Assembly (NCBI RefSeq): GCF_945915435.1
Contig: NZ_CAMEFG010000001.1
Location: 1 to 64,000 of the forward strand
DNA: 64,000 bases
Direction: 5' to 3'
Origin: an uncultured Paracoccus sp.
Lineage (GTDB): Bacteria; Pseudomonadota; Alphaproteobacteria; Rhodobacterales; Rhodobacteraceae
Under the pieces are notes generated by a model. It saw nothing but the letters and a program-made list of their open reading frames with translations, was not told where the DNA came from and ran no database searches. Shown here in pieces: positions 7,906 through 17,108 of the stretch (position 1 is its first letter; each line of letters opens with the position of its first letter). A program made the translations under genes and the position numbers.

Positions 7906-8625
7906 ATGAACCCGCTTCTTGCCGTGCTGCAATCCTTTCACCTGTGGGATCTTGCCGCCTTCCTGTGGCTGTTCTTCGCCTGGTTCTTCATTGGCTGGCG
8001 GATCGAGAACCCGCCTGCCGACAAGCCCTCGGTCTCGGTCCTGATGAAGGACTACCGGCGCGAATGGATGCGTCAGTTCGTCCACCGCGATCCGCGGATC
8101 TTCGACGGTAACATCCTGTCCAGCCTGCGCGAAAGCACGGCCTTCTTCGCCTCGGCCTCGATGATCGCGATCGGGGGCGGGCTGGCGCTGATCGGCAATT
8201 CCGAGCAGATCGCGGGCTTCGCGCGCCAGATGCAGCTTGGCGACGTTCCGACCATCAAATGGGAGGTCAAGATCATCATCGCCCTGCTGTTCGTGGTCGA
8301 TGCCTTCCTGAAATTCGTCTGGTCGAACCGGCTGTTCGGCTATTGCGCGATCATGATGGGATCGGTGCCCGACGACGCACGCGACCCCCGCGCCCTGCCC
8401 CGCGCAATGCAGGCGGCCGAGTTGAACATCCGCGCCGCCCGCAGCTTCAACGCGGGGCTGCGCGGGATCTATTTCGCGCTTGGCACGCTGGCATGGCTGG
8501 CGGGCGCGGTGGCGCTGATCGTGGCGGTGGCGGCGGTGTTCTACCTGAACTGGCAGCGCGAATTCGGGTCGATCTCGCGCCGGGTGATGCTGGCGCACCG
8601 CCCGGAAGCGGGACCGGAGGGCTAG
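7906..8625 (+). CDS. DUF599 family membrane protein
   Basis: A 239-aa protein with four predicted membrane segments (about residues 10-30, 75-100, 118-140 and 195-220) and the DUF599 features LMKDYRREWM and an NRLFGYCAIMMGSVP segment. The function of the family is unknown. ATG at 7906 starts directly before the first hydrophobic helix; upstream in-frame codons (from 7822) are within the hsp20 promoter region and are unlikely to be translated. Its stop codon shares the palindrome CTAG (8622-8625) with the stop of the convergent enoyl-CoA hydratase gene. Confidence 0.75.
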   Translation: MNPLLAVLQSFHLWDLAAFLWLFFAWFFIGWRIENPPADKPSVSVLMKDYRREWMRQFVHRDPRIFDGNILSSLRESTAFFASASMIAIGGGLALIGNSEQIAGFARQMQLGDVPTIKWEVKIIIALLFVVDAFLKFVWSNRLFGYCAIMMGSVPDDARDPRALPRAMQAAELNIRAARSFNAGLRGIYFALGTLAWLAGAVALIVAVAAVFYLNWQREFGSISRRVMLAHRPEAGPEG

Positions 8626-9407
8626 GCCTGCCAGCCGGGCTTGCGCCGGTCGAAGAAAGCGGCGATCCCTTCGGCGGCCTCGGGCGCGTCCCAGGCATCG
8701 ACCAGCGCATCCATGCTGATCTCGATCACATCCGGGTCGATGCGCGGGCCAAGCCTGCGCGCAAGGCGCTTGGCCGCGCCGACGGCGCCGGGGGCGGTTT
8801 GCAGGTAGGCCTCGGCCTCGGCCAAGGCGACGGCATCCAGTTCGCCGGGCGCGTGGACACCGGCCAGAAGGTCCAGCCGCATCGCCTCGTCCGCGTCGAA
8901 TATCCGCGCCGACATGAAGACGCGGCGCGCCCGCCCCTCGCCCATCCGGGCGACGACATAGGGGCCGATGGTGGCGGGGATCAGGCCAAGCCGCGTCTCG
9001 GTCAGCCCGAAACGGGCGCCTTGCGCGCCAAAGGCCACGTCGCAGACCGAGATCATGCCGATGCCCCCGCCGAAGGCATTGCCCTGCACCTTGCCGATCA
9101 ACGGCCTGGGCATTTCATTGAGCGCATTCAGCATCATCGCCAGCTTGCGCGCAGCGGCGCGGCGCGCAGGCCCGTCGGCACCAAGCTGTTCGCGCATCCA
9201 GCCAAGATCGCCGCCCGCGCAGAAGCTGGGACCCGTGCCGGTCAGGATCACGGCGCGGGTATCGGGGTCGCTGCCCAGCATCCCGGCGGCCTCGGTCAAT
9301 TCGTCCATCATCTGCGCCGACAAGGCGTTGTGCTTCTCCGCCCGCGCCAGCCGCAGGGTCGTGATGCCGCGCCCGTCGCGGTCGATGGCTATGGTCTGGA
9401 AATTCAT
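8622..9407 (-). CDS. liuC: Methylglutaconyl-CoA hydratase-like enoyl-CoA hydratase
   Basis: A 261-aa crotonase-family enzyme. The oxyanion-hole segments FCAGGDLGWM and NAFGGGIGM and the following RFGLTETRLGLIPATIGPYV match methylglutaconyl-CoA hydratases of leucine breakdown, which convert 3-methylglutaconyl-CoA to HMG-CoA. The context makes this role likely: it is last in a minus-strand run with HMG-CoA lyase and both methylcrotonyl-CoA carboxylase subunits, overlapping the lyase stop by 4 bases. A generic enoyl-CoA hydratase is the alternative. Confidence 0.85.
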   Translation of the reverse strand: MNFQTIAIDRDGRGITTLRLARAEKHNALSAQMMDELTEAAGMLGSDPDTRAVILTGTGPSFCAGGDLGWMREQLGADGPARRAAARKLAMMLNALNEMPRPLIGKVQGNAFGGGIGMISVCDVAFGAQGARFGLTETRLGLIPATIGPYVVARMGEGRARRVFMSARIFDADEAMRLDLLAGVHAPGELDAVALAEAEAYLQTAPGAVGAAKRLARRLGPRIDPDVIEISMDALVDAWDAPEAAEGIAAFFDRRKPGWQA

Positions 9408-10297
9408 TGCGTTCCCTCTGCCCGCATGGCCCCCTGACGCATGGCCCCCTGACGCATGGCATGTGCCATGTCCGCCGCCTGCGCGATGATATCCATGTCC
9501 AGCCCGGTGTCATGGCCAAGCGCTGCCAGATGCGCCGCCAGCTTTTCGGTCGCCACATTGCCCGCCGCGCCGGGCGCATAGGGGCAGCCCCCCAGCCCGC
9601 CCACGGCGGCGTCGAAGACCCGCAGCCCGCGCGCAAGGCTCGCGTCGGTGTTTTCCAGCGCGCGGCCTGCGGTGTCGTGGTAATGCCCGGCCAGGCGGTC
9701 GGGGGGCAATTCGTTCAGCACGGCGGCCAGCATGGCGTCGATGGTCTCGGCCCTGCCCTGCCCGATGGTGTCGCCCAGGCTGATCTCGTAACAGCCCATG
9801 TCGCGCAGCGCCGCCGCCACGCGGGCGACGCTGGCGGGCGGGGTCGGCCCGTCGAAGGGGCAATCCGTCACGACCGAGACATAGCCCCGCACCGGCACCC
9901 CATCCACCTGCGCCGCCTGCGCGACCGGGGCCAGACGTTCGAGGCTTTCGGCGATGGTGGCGTTCAGGTTGGCCTTGGAAAACCCCTCGGACGCGCTGGC
10001 GAAGATCGCGACCTCGCTGGCACGGGCGGCGCGGGCGGCCTGATAGCCCTTCATGTTGGGCGTCAGCACCGCATAGCTGATGCCGGGACGGCGGGTAATG
10101 CCCGCCATCACCTGCGCCGCGTCGGCCATCTGGGGCACCCATTTCGGGCTGACGAAGCTTGTGACCTCGATCCGCCGGAAACCGGCCTGCGACAGCAGGT
10201 CGACCAGCGCGATCTTTTCCGCGGCAGGGATCAGCCGCTTTTCGTTCTGCAAGCCGTCGCGCGGCCCCATTTCGAATATCTCGACGAATTCAGGCAT
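9404..10297 (-). CDS. mvaB: Hydroxymethylglutaryl-CoA lyase
   Basis: A 297-aa enzyme that splits HMG-CoA into acetoacetate and acetyl-CoA, the last step of leucine catabolism. Visible motifs are EMGPRDGLQNEKR near the N-terminus, the metal ligands HYHDTAG, and GGLGGCPYAPGAAGN with the catalytic cysteine loop. ATG at 10297 gives MPEFVEIFEMGPRDG; a longer frame to 10417 lies within the upstream gene. It overlaps the GST gene by 8 bases and the hydratase by 4. The C-terminus carries two tandem MRQGA units plus MRAEG, encoded by a 15-bp DNA repeat. Confidence 0.93.
   Translation of the reverse strand: MPEFVEIFEMGPRDGLQNEKRLIPAAEKIALVDLLSQAGFRRIEVTSFVSPKWVPQMADAAQVMAGITRRPGISYAVLTPNMKGYQAARAARASEVAIFASASEGFSKANLNATIAESLERLAPVAQAAQVDGVPVRGYVSVVTDCPFDGPTPPASVARVAAALRDMGCYEISLGDTIGQGRAETIDAMLAAVLNELPPDRLAGHYHDTAGRALENTDASLARGLRVFDAAVGGLGGCPYAPGAAGNVATEKLAAHLAALGHDTGLDMDIIAQAADMAHAMRQGAMRQGAMRAEGTQ
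9424..9456 (-). repeat. 15-bp tandem repeat in the mvaB 3' end
   Basis: GCATGGCCCCCTGAC occurs twice in tandem (9424-9438 and 9439-9453) and a third partial GCATGGC follows. In frame it encodes MRQGA-MRQGA-MR at the C-terminus of the lyase, outside the catalytic fold. Confidence 0.85.
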
Positions 10298-10946
10298 CGG
10301 GGGCCTCGTAGAAATCGCGGGTGTAGATGGTGGGGGCGCCTGCAGGCGGCAGGCACCGGGCAAAGGCGGGGCGCGCGGCGCAGCGGGCGGCATAAGCCGC
10401 AAGGCGCGGGCGTTCATCCAGCCGCACGAAGCGCCCCGCCAGCCAGACCGAATAGCCCACCGCGCAGTCCACGCCCGAAAATTCGCCCATCAGCCAGTCG
10501 TCCTTCAGCCAGTCCTCGACCAGCCGCAGGGCCCGCGACAGGCGGGCGGCCTCCAGCTTCATCACGGTGGGGGAACGCTGCCAATCCTCACGCAGGACGA
10601 CATGGTGCTGGGTCAGGTTCGCCAGATGCTGGCCAAGCGTCTCGGCGTAATGCAGCCAGTCCAGCCAGGCGCCGCGCCCCGGCTGACCCGGCAGGGCGAT
10701 GAGGTGGGGCGCGCGGGTCTCGCAAAGGTATTCGATCATCGCGCCGGATTCGTGCAGCGTCAGGCCGCCGATCTGCAAGGCGGGCACGCGGCCCGTGGGG
10801 TGGATACGGTCATAGGGTGCGGCCCGCATCGAGCCGTCGAAGAAATCGAGCGGGCGCAATGCGTAGTCGCAACCGATTTCCTCGAGCAGCCACATGACCC
10901 GCATCGAGCGCGACAGCGGCACATGCCAGAGCGTGATCTCAGTCAT
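10290..10946 (-). CDS. Glutathione S-transferase family protein
   Basis: A 218-aa GST: an N-terminal thioredoxin-like domain (TLWHVPLSRSMRVMWLLEEIG, then GRVPALQIGGLTLHESGAMIEYL with the cis-Pro and Ser-Gly glutathione contacts) and an all-helical C-terminal domain. It is embedded in the leucine catabolic operon, overlapping mccA by 8 bases and mvaB by 8. Its substrate is unknown. It may detoxify a reactive acyl-CoA by-product, but that is inferred only from position. Confidence 0.85.
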   Translation of the reverse strand: MTEITLWHVPLSRSMRVMWLLEEIGCDYALRPLDFFDGSMRAAPYDRIHPTGRVPALQIGGLTLHESGAMIEYLCETRAPHLIALPGQPGRGAWLDWLHYAETLGQHLANLTQHHVVLREDWQRSPTVMKLEAARLSRALRLVEDWLKDDWLMGEFSGVDCAVGYSVWLAGRFVRLDERPRLAAYAARCAARPAFARCLPPAGAPTIYTRDFYEAPDA

Positions 10947-12873
10947 CGTCGCCGTCCAGCCGGATCAGGGGGGCGCCTGCCTCGACCTGATCGCCCTCAT
11001 GGGTCAGGACCTCGGCCACGGTGCCGTCGCGGGCGGCGGTCAGGGTGTGTTCCATCTTCATCGCCTCCAGGATGGCAAGCCGGTCGCCTGCCGCGACATG
11101 CTGGCCGGGGGTGACGAAAACCGCCTTGACCAGCCCCGGCATGGGCGAAAGCGTCAGCCCGCCGCCCGCCTCCTCGGCCCCGCGATCCAGCGGGTCGATA
11201 GGGGTCAGGGTCAGCGTGCCAAGGCCGAAGACGCTGACCCCGCCGTCATGGCAGGCGATCCGCGCGGCGCAGGGGCCGCCGTCGATCCACCAGCGGCCAT
11301 TGCGCCGGGCGATGTCGTGGGGCTGGCCGTCGATGGTGACGCGGGCCTGGCCGGGGCCGAGAACCTCAAGCACGGCCTGACCGCCCTGCCATTCGACGCT
11401 GCGCCGCAGGGGTTGCCACAGCACCGTGCCGGGCTGCGGTTCGCGATTTTGGCAAGGGGCCAGCCCGGCCAGCCCGATCACCGCCAGCGCGAGTGCGCGC
11501 GGATCGGGTGGCGTCTGCGCGGTCAGCGCATCAAGGTCGCGGGCGATCAGGTCGGTATCGACCTCGCCCCGCCCGAAACCCTCATGCCGGGTCAGGGCGC
11601 CCAGGAAATCGACATTGGTGACGGAACCCGCGACCTCGGTATCGGCCAGAGCGGTTTCCAGCGCACGCAGCGCGATGGCACGGGTCGGGCCGTGGGTGAC
11701 GATCTTGGCGATCATCGGGTCATACCACGGGCTGATCGTGTCGCCCTGCCTGACGCCGGTTTCGATTCGGGCGTGTTCGGGAAAGCGCAGATGGGCAAGG
11801 GTGCCGGTGGCGGGCAGGAAACCGGCGGGAACGTCCTCGGCATAAAGCCGGGCCTCGAAGGCGTGGCCGGTGATGGCCAGGTCCTGCTGGCGGGCGGGCA
11901 GGGATTCGCCGCTGGCGACGCGGAGTTGCCATTCGACAAGATCGATGCCGGTGATCAGTTCGGTCACGGGATGTTCGACCTGCAGGCGGGTGTTCATCTC
12001 CATGAACCAGAAACGGTCGGGGCGCAGGCCCTCGCTGCCGTCGACGATGAACTCGATCGTGCCCGCGCCGCTGTAGCCGATCGCCTCGGCCGCGCGGGTG
12101 GCGGCGGCACCCATCGCCTGGCGCATTTCAGCGGTCATGCCGGGGGCCGGGGCTTCCTCGATCACCTTCTGGTGGCGGCGTTGCAGCGAACAGTCGCGTT
12201 CGAACAGGTGGACGGCGCGGGTGCCGTCGCCGAAGACCTGCACCTCGATATGGCGGGGTTTGCGGATGTATTTCTCGATCAGCACGGCGGGGTTGGCGAA
12301 GGCGGTCGCGGCCTCGCCCTGCGCCGATTGCAGGGCGGCGGCGAAGGCGCCGGGGGTTTCGACCAGCCGCATGCCCTTGCCGCCGCCGCCCGCGACGGCC
12401 TTGATCAGGACGGGATAGCCGATGGCCGCCGCCTGCGCGGCGAGGTGGTCCGCGTCCTGGTTGTCGCCGTGATAGCCGGGCACCACGGGCACGCCCGCCT
12501 GTTCCATCAGCGCCTTGGCCGCGTCCTTCAGCCCCATCTTGCGGATCGCATCCGCCGAGGGACCGATGAAGGCCAGCCCGGCCTGATCGACCGCCTGCAC
12601 GAAATTGGGGTTCTCGGACAGGAAGCCGTAGCCGGGATGGATCCCTTGCGCGCCGGTATCCAGTGCTGCGCGGATGATGGTATCGCCGCGCAGGTAGCTG
12701 TCCCTGGGCGCCGGGCCGCCGATATGGACGGCCTCGTCCGCCATCGCGACATGGCGGGCATCGCGGTCGGCATCCGAATAGACGGCGACGGTGCGCACGC
12801 CCAGCCTGCGGGCGGTGTCGATGACGCGGCAGGCGATTTCACCGCGGTTGGCGATCAGGATCTTTGCGAACAT
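10939..12873 (-). CDS. mccA: Methylcrotonoyl-CoA carboxylase alpha (biotin) subunit
   Basis: A 644-aa subunit with biotin carboxylase (MFAKILIANRGEIACRVI at the start, ATP-grasp loop AGGGGKGMR near residue 165, LQVEHPVTE near 288) and a C-terminal biotinyl domain whose EAMKMEHTL holds the biotinylated lysine. With the beta subunit it carboxylates 3-methylcrotonyl-CoA. The assignment over propionyl- or acetyl-CoA carboxylase rests on the neighbours mccB, mvaB, liuC and ivd. It is separated from mccB by 99 bases that hold a hairpin and the GGGTATTTGG repeat. Confidence 0.92.
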   Translation of the reverse strand: MFAKILIANRGEIACRVIDTARRLGVRTVAVYSDADRDARHVAMADEAVHIGGPAPRDSYLRGDTIIRAALDTGAQGIHPGYGFLSENPNFVQAVDQAGLAFIGPSADAIRKMGLKDAAKALMEQAGVPVVPGYHGDNQDADHLAAQAAAIGYPVLIKAVAGGGGKGMRLVETPGAFAAALQSAQGEAATAFANPAVLIEKYIRKPRHIEVQVFGDGTRAVHLFERDCSLQRRHQKVIEEAPAPGMTAEMRQAMGAAATRAAEAIGYSGAGTIEFIVDGSEGLRPDRFWFMEMNTRLQVEHPVTELITGIDLVEWQLRVASGESLPARQQDLAITGHAFEARLYAEDVPAGFLPATGTLAHLRFPEHARIETGVRQGDTISPWYDPMIAKIVTHGPTRAIALRALETALADTEVAGSVTNVDFLGALTRHEGFGRGEVDTDLIARDLDALTAQTPPDPRALALAVIGLAGLAPCQNREPQPGTVLWQPLRRSVEWQGGQAVLEVLGPGQARVTIDGQPHDIARRNGRWWIDGGPCAARIACHDGGVSVFGLGTLTLTPIDPLDRGAEEAGGGLTLSPMPGLVKAVFVTPGQHVAAGDRLAILEAMKMEHTLTAARDGTVAEVLTHEGDQVEAGAPLIRLDGDDD

Positions 12874-12897
12874 GGGGCACCTTGCCTCTGGCGAAGG

Positions 12898-12948
12898 CCG
12901 GGGGCTGCCGCCCCCGGACCCCCGCGGGTATTTGGATGATGAAGAAAG
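12898..12948 (+). repeat. Intergenic repeat element with hairpin, copy 1
   Basis: A perfect 8-bp stem CCGGGGGC / GCCCCCGG with loop TGCC (12898-12917) is followed by GGGTATTTGG and then TGATGAAGAAAG after one base (12926-12948). The same tail recurs at 41599-41622 (minus) and 58043-58065 (plus). Here it lies between mccB and mccA, antisense to their transcript. Function unknown. Confidence 0.8.
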
Positions 12949-12972
12949 CGGGCGCGGTCCTGTGGCATCTGC

Positions 12973-14577
12973 CTACATCCTGAAGATGCCGAAGCGCGTT
13001 GGTTCTATCGGGGCGTTGAGGCTGGCACGGAGCGAAAGGGCCAGCACCTCGCGCGTCTTGCGGGGATCGACGATGCCATCGTCCCAGAGGCGCGCCGAGG
13101 CGTAGAGGGGGTGGCTCTGGCGTTCGAACATCTCGATGGTGGGGCGCTTGAACTCGGCCTCTTCCTCGGGGGACCAGGTGCCGCCGCGGCGCTCGATGCC
13201 GTCGCGGCGCACGGTGGCCAAGACGCCCGCGGCCTGTTCGCCGCCCATGACGCCGATACGCGAGTTCGGCCATGTCCACAGGAAGCGCGGGCTGTAGGCG
13301 CGGCCCGACATGCCGTAATTGCCCGCGCCGAAGCTGCCGCCGACCAGCATCGTGATCTTGGGCACGTTTGTCGTCGCGACCGCCGTCACCATCTTGGCGC
13401 CGTGGCGCGCGATGCCTTCGTTTTCGTATTTGCGCCCGACCATGAAGCCGGTGACGTTTTGCAGGAAGACCAGCGGGATGTTTCGCATCGAGCAGAGTTC
13501 GATGAAATGGGCGCCTTTCTGCGCGGCCTCGGAAAAGATCACGCCGTTGTTGGCGACGATGCCGACAGGGCAGCCCTGGACATGGGCAAGGCCCGTGACC
13601 AGCGTTTCGCCGAAGCGGGCCTTGAATTCGTCGAAACGCGAGCCGTCGACCACGCGGGCGATCACCTCGCGGATATCGTAGGGGGTGCGCAGGTCGGGGG
13701 GGGTGACGCCCAGGATTTCCTCGGGGTCGTAGGCCGGGGGTTCGGGCGATTGCCACGCGACCGTCTGCGGCTGTTGCCGGTTGAGGTTGCCGATCGCGCG
13801 GCGGGCCAGCGCCAGCGCATGGGCGTCGTCCTCGGCCAGGTAGTCGGCGACGCCGGAGAGGCGGGTGTGGACGTCGCCGCCGCCAAGGTCCTCGGCGCTG
13901 ACGACCTCGCCCGTCGCGGCCTTGACCAGCGGCGGGCCGGCCAGGAAGATCGTGCCCTGGTTTCGCACGATGATCGTGACGTCGGACATGGCGGGCACAT
14001 AGGCGCCCCCCGCCGTGCAGGACCCCATCACCACCGCGATCTGCGCAATCCCGCGCGCCGACAACTGCGCCTGGTTGTAGAAGATGCGGCCGAAGTGGTC
14101 GCGGTCGGGAAAGACCTCGTCCTGATTGGGCAGGTTGGCGCCGCCCGAATCGACCAGGTAGACGCAGGGAAGCCGGCATTCCTGCGCGATTTCCTGGGCG
14201 CGCAGGTGCTTTTTCACCGAGATCGGGTAATAGGTGCCGCCCTTGACCGTCGCGTCATTGGCCACGACCATCACATCCTGGCCATGCACCTGCCCGATGC
14301 CCGCGATCACCCCCGCCGACGGGGCCGCGCCGTCATACATCCCATGCGCCGCCGTCGCGCCGATTTCCAGAAACGGGCTGCCGGGGTCGAGCAGGTTCGC
14401 CACCCTTTCGCGCGGCGCCATCTTGCCGCGCGAGACGTGGCGTTCCAGCGCGGCGGGGCCGCCGCCCGCAGCCGCGGCCTCGGCCGCCTGGCGCACGGTT
14501 TCCAGCATTTGCAGATGCGCCTGGCGGTTGGCGCGGAACGTCTCGGACGAGGGCAGCGCGGCTGAGCGCAGTTTCAT
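12973..14577 (-). CDS. mccB: Methylcrotonoyl-CoA carboxylase beta subunit
   Basis: A 534-aa carboxyltransferase that moves the carboxyl group from biotin to 3-methylcrotonyl-CoA. Landmarks are the N-terminal acyl-CoA half with [31 protein letters not shown] and [15 protein letters not shown], and the C-terminal half with [14 protein letters not shown] and [13 protein letters not shown]. These closely follow MccB rather than propionyl-CoA carboxylase. It appears to start the minus-strand run mccB-mccA-GST-mvaB-liuC; its promoter must lie in the 137-base gap shared with ompW. Confidence 0.94.
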   Translation of the reverse strand: MKLRSAALPSSETFRANRQAHLQMLETVRQAAEAAAAGGGPAALERHVSRGKMAPRERVANLLDPGSPFLEIGATAAHGMYDGAAPSAGVIAGIGQVHGQDVMVVANDATVKGGTYYPISVKKHLRAQEIAQECRLPCVYLVDSGGANLPNQDEVFPDRDHFGRIFYNQAQLSARGIAQIAVVMGSCTAGGAYVPAMSDVTIIVRNQGTIFLAGPPLVKAATGEVVSAEDLGGGDVHTRLSGVADYLAEDDAHALALARRAIGNLNRQQPQTVAWQSPEPPAYDPEEILGVTPPDLRTPYDIREVIARVVDGSRFDEFKARFGETLVTGLAHVQGCPVGIVANNGVIFSEAAQKGAHFIELCSMRNIPLVFLQNVTGFMVGRKYENEGIARHGAKMVTAVATTNVPKITMLVGGSFGAGNYGMSGRAYSPRFLWTWPNSRIGVMGGEQAAGVLATVRRDGIERRGGTWSPEEEAEFKRPTIEMFERQSHPLYASARLWDDGIVDPRKTREVLALSLRASLNAPIEPTRFGIFRM

Positions 14578-14642
14578 GGCAGGACCCTTCTGGCGGAAAA
14601 ACGATGCGCGAAAGCCACGGATCGCGCGGTGCCGTCACATGG

Positions 14643-14656
14643 TTGATGCAGATCAA
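14643..14656 (+). promoter_or_regulatory. FNR/Anr-type box upstream of ompW
   Basis: TTGAT-GCAG-ATCAA is a perfect match to the FNR consensus TTGAT-N4-ATCAA. Its centre is about 65 bases before the ompW start. If it is a class II site at -41.5, transcription would begin about 24 bases before the ATG, which fits the ribosome site AGAGG. It is also about 66 bases from the divergent mccB start and could affect both. Confidence 0.8.
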
Positions 14657-14714
14657 GGCGGCGGGGACGGGATCCGCGCGATGAGGCGGGGCGCGAACTT
14701 GCAAGAGGTTTGAA

Positions 14715-15326
14715 ATGAAACGCCATATTCTTATCGCGACGGCGCTGGTCGCCCTTTGCTCGCCCGTGTTCGCGCAGTCGCAAGGCGAATGGACCATCGG
14801 CATCGGCGTGGCCCATGTCGATCCCAAGTCCGACAACGGCACGCTGGCAGGCGGCACGGTTCCGACCAGCATCGGCAGCAGCACGCGCCCGAGCATTACC
14901 TTTGAATATTTCATCCGCGACAACCTGGGCATCGAGGTGCTGGCGGCCCTGCCCTTCCGCCACTCGATCAGGTCCGAGGGGGCCGAGATCGGGACGGTCA
15001 AGCACCTGCCGCCGGTCGTGTCGCTGCAATATCACTTCGACGCGACGCCGCAGTTCAAGCCCTTCGTGGGCGTCGGCGTGAACTTCACCGGCTTCTGGGA
15101 CGGCGAGGCGCGGGGACCGCTGGAGGGCAGCAGCCTGCGCGTCAAGAACAGTTGGGGGCTGGCCGCGCATCTGGGTGCGGATTACTGGATCAACGACCGC
15201 TCGGCGATCCGCGCGGACCTGCGCTGGATCGACATCAATGCGGATGTCGAGCTTGACGGGACAAGGATCGGCTCGGTCGATGTCGATCCGGTAGTCGCGG
15301 GCATCAGCTATGTGATGAAGTTCTGA
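14715..15326 (+). CDS. ompW: Outer-membrane protein, OmpW family
   Basis: A 203-aa small beta-barrel porin with a 20-residue signal peptide cleaved after PVFA. It has the OmpW pattern: alternating strands, FEYFIRDNLGIEVLAALPF, FKPFVGVGVNFTGF and a C-terminal Phe (SYVMKF) needed for barrel assembly. OmpW proteins pass small hydrophobic molecules into the outer membrane. It sits between ivd-lprI and mccB, opposite to both, and is preceded by a perfect FNR-type box, so expression probably rises when oxygen is low, as for E. coli ompW. A terminator follows. Confidence 0.93.
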   Translation: MKRHILIATALVALCSPVFAQSQGEWTIGIGVAHVDPKSDNGTLAGGTVPTSIGSSTRPSITFEYFIRDNLGIEVLAALPFRHSIRSEGAEIGTVKHLPPVVSLQYHFDATPQFKPFVGVGVNFTGFWDGEARGPLEGSSLRVKNSWGLAAHLGADYWINDRSAIRADLRWIDINADVELDGTRIGSVDVDPVVAGISYVMKF

Positions 15327-15347
15327 AGCCTGCGGGCAGAAAACGGC

Positions 15348-15374
15348 GGGGCGTCCCACGGGGCGCCCTTTTTC
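15348..15374 (+). terminator. Rho-independent terminator of ompW
   Basis: GGGCGTCCC can pair with GGGGCGCCC (one T-G pair) and is followed by TTTTT at 15369-15373. It starts 22 bases after the ompW stop. Confidence 0.75.
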
Positions 15375-15400
15375 ATTTGGGGGGTCGGGACGCGCGCCGG

Positions 15401-15931
15401 TCATGGGGTTTCCGCGACGGCGCGCAGGCGCAGGGCCTGTTCGGCGGTCAGTTCCAGCATGCATTGCATCGACGCCGGACCGCCCGCCGTGCCGCCCTGC
15501 CACCTGACCGATTCGAAGGTGCAACTGGCATCGCGGAAGGCGATCCAGTGGCGTTGGGCGTCGCGCAGGACCGGGGCAGCGGGCGCCGCGGCCGAGCCGA
15601 GCCGGTCGAGTTCCGCATCCGCCGCCTCTGCCTGCGTCAGGGCGCGGTCATACCAGGCGTTCAGCAGCATGTCCCATTCGCCAGTCTCACGGCCAAGGCA
15701 GCCGGACATGCCGACGGTCGTATCGCCGCCGGGCCGCGCCATGCAGTCCTGCGCGGCGGTCCCGATGCAGATGCGCAGATCATCCGCCGTCGCGCCCGCG
15801 CCCTTGTCGCCCGCCGCCCGGTCGAGGCAGGCGGAAAGGAAACCGTCGTCATAGCCCACATCCATCTGCGGGCCCTCCTGCGCAAGGGCGGGCATGGTGG
15901 CCAGCGCAAGGATCGCAGCGACGCGCATCAT
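15401..15931 (-). CDS. LprI-like (DUF1311) secreted protein
   Basis: A 176-aa protein with a signal peptide (cleavage after about PALA, residue 17) and cysteines spaced as in the DUF1311/LprI N-terminal domain, plus the family segment [10 protein letters not shown] and [15 protein letters not shown]. LprI of Mycobacterium inhibits lysozyme; many relatives have unknown roles. It is probably periplasmic. It overlaps the end of ivd by 4 bases, so both are likely on one transcript. The functional link to leucine breakdown is unclear. Confidence 0.75.
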   Translation of the reverse strand: MMRVAAILALATMPALAQEGPQMDVGYDDGFLSACLDRAAGDKGAGATADDLRICIGTAAQDCMARPGGDTTVGMSGCLGRETGEWDMLLNAWYDRALTQAEAADAELDRLGSAAAPAAPVLRDAQRHWIAFRDASCTFESVRWQGGTAGGPASMQCMLELTAEQALRLRAVAETP

Positions 15932-17088
15932 GCCAGCGACAGCAGTTCGCGGCCGATCAGCATGCGGCGGATCTCGCTTGTGCCGGCGCCGATCTCCATC
16001 AGCTTGGCGTCGCGGAACAACCGGCTGACCACCGAATCGTTCAGGAAGCCCGCGCCCCCCAGCGCCTGCACCGCCTGATGGGCCTGCACCATCGCCTGTT
16101 CGCTGGCGTAAAGCACCGCCCCCGCCGCATCCTGCCGGGTGACGCGGCCCGCGTCGCAGGCGCGCGCGACCTCGTAGACATAGGCGCGGGCGGTGTTCAG
16201 CGCGACATACATGTCGGCGATCTTGCCCTGCATCAATTGGAAGCTGCCGATGGGCTGGCCGAACTGCTTGCGGTCGCGGACATAGGGCATCACCTCGTCC
16301 AGGCAGGCGGCCATGATGCCAAGTCCGATGCCCGAAAGGACCAGCCGTTCGTAATCCAGCCCCGACATCAGCACGCGCACGCCCTTGCCCTCGGCGCCCA
16401 GGATGTTTTCGGCGGGCACCTCGCAGTTATCAAAGATCAACTCGCCCGTGTTCGAGCCGCGCATGCCCAGCTTGTCGAAATGCGGGCCGGTGGAAAAGCC
16501 CTTCATGCCGCGCTCGACGATGAAGGCGGTGATGCCGCGGCTGCCCGCCTCGGGGTCGGTCTTGGCATAGACGACCAGGATATCGGCGTCGGGGGCGTTG
16601 GTGATCCAGTATTTGTTGCCGTTCAGCACGTAATGATCGCCGCGCTTCTCGGCCCGCAGCTTCATCGACACGACATCGGAACCCGCCCCTTCCTCGGACA
16701 TGGCCAGCGCGCCGACATGGGTGCCCGCGCAAAGGCCGGGCAGGTATTTCGCGCGTTGGGCATCGTTGCCGTTCAGCTTGATCTGGTTCACACAGAGGTT
16801 GGAATGCGCGCCATAGGACAGGCTGACGCTGGCGCTGGCGCGGGCGATTTCCTCGGTCGCGACGACATGGGCCAGATAACCCATCCCGGCGCCGCCCCAT
16901 TCCTCGGCCACGGTGATACCCAGCAGGCCAAGCCCGCCCAGTTCGGACCAGAGTTCGTCGGGAAAGGCGTTGCTGCCGTCCACCTGCGCCGCCATCGGCT
17001 TGACGCGGTCCTGCGACCAGCGATGCACCATCTCGCGCAGGGCGTTCACATCCTCGCCCAGATCGAATTCCATCCCCGTCGTGAACAT
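15928..17088 (-). CDS. ivd: Isovaleryl-CoA dehydrogenase
   Basis: A 386-aa acyl-CoA dehydrogenase that oxidises isovaleryl-CoA to 3-methylcrotonyl-CoA, passing electrons to ETF. The catalytic Glu sits at about 247 in [11 protein letters not shown], on the helix position characteristic of isovaleryl-CoA dehydrogenases instead of the usual C-terminal position. FAD-binding segments [13 protein letters not shown] and [12 protein letters not shown] are present. ATG at 17088 gives [14 protein letters not shown]; a longer frame to 17157 overlaps the likely operator. It heads a two-gene unit with the LprI-like gene. Confidence 0.94.
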   Translation of the reverse strand: MFTTGMEFDLGEDVNALREMVHRWSQDRVKPMAAQVDGSNAFPDELWSELGGLGLLGITVAEEWGGAGMGYLAHVVATEEIARASASVSLSYGAHSNLCVNQIKLNGNDAQRAKYLPGLCAGTHVGALAMSEEGAGSDVVSMKLRAEKRGDHYVLNGNKYWITNAPDADILVVYAKTDPEAGSRGITAFIVERGMKGFSTGPHFDKLGMRGSNTGELIFDNCEVPAENILGAEGKGVRVLMSGLDYERLVLSGIGLGIMAACLDEVMPYVRDRKQFGQPIGSFQLMQGKIADMYVALNTARAYVYEVARACDAGRVTRQDAAGAVLYASEQAMVQAHQAVQALGGAGFLNDSVVSRLFRDAKLMEIGAGTSEIRRMLIGRELLSLA

Positions 17089-17108
17089 CGCGGACCCCCT
17101 CCCTTTAT

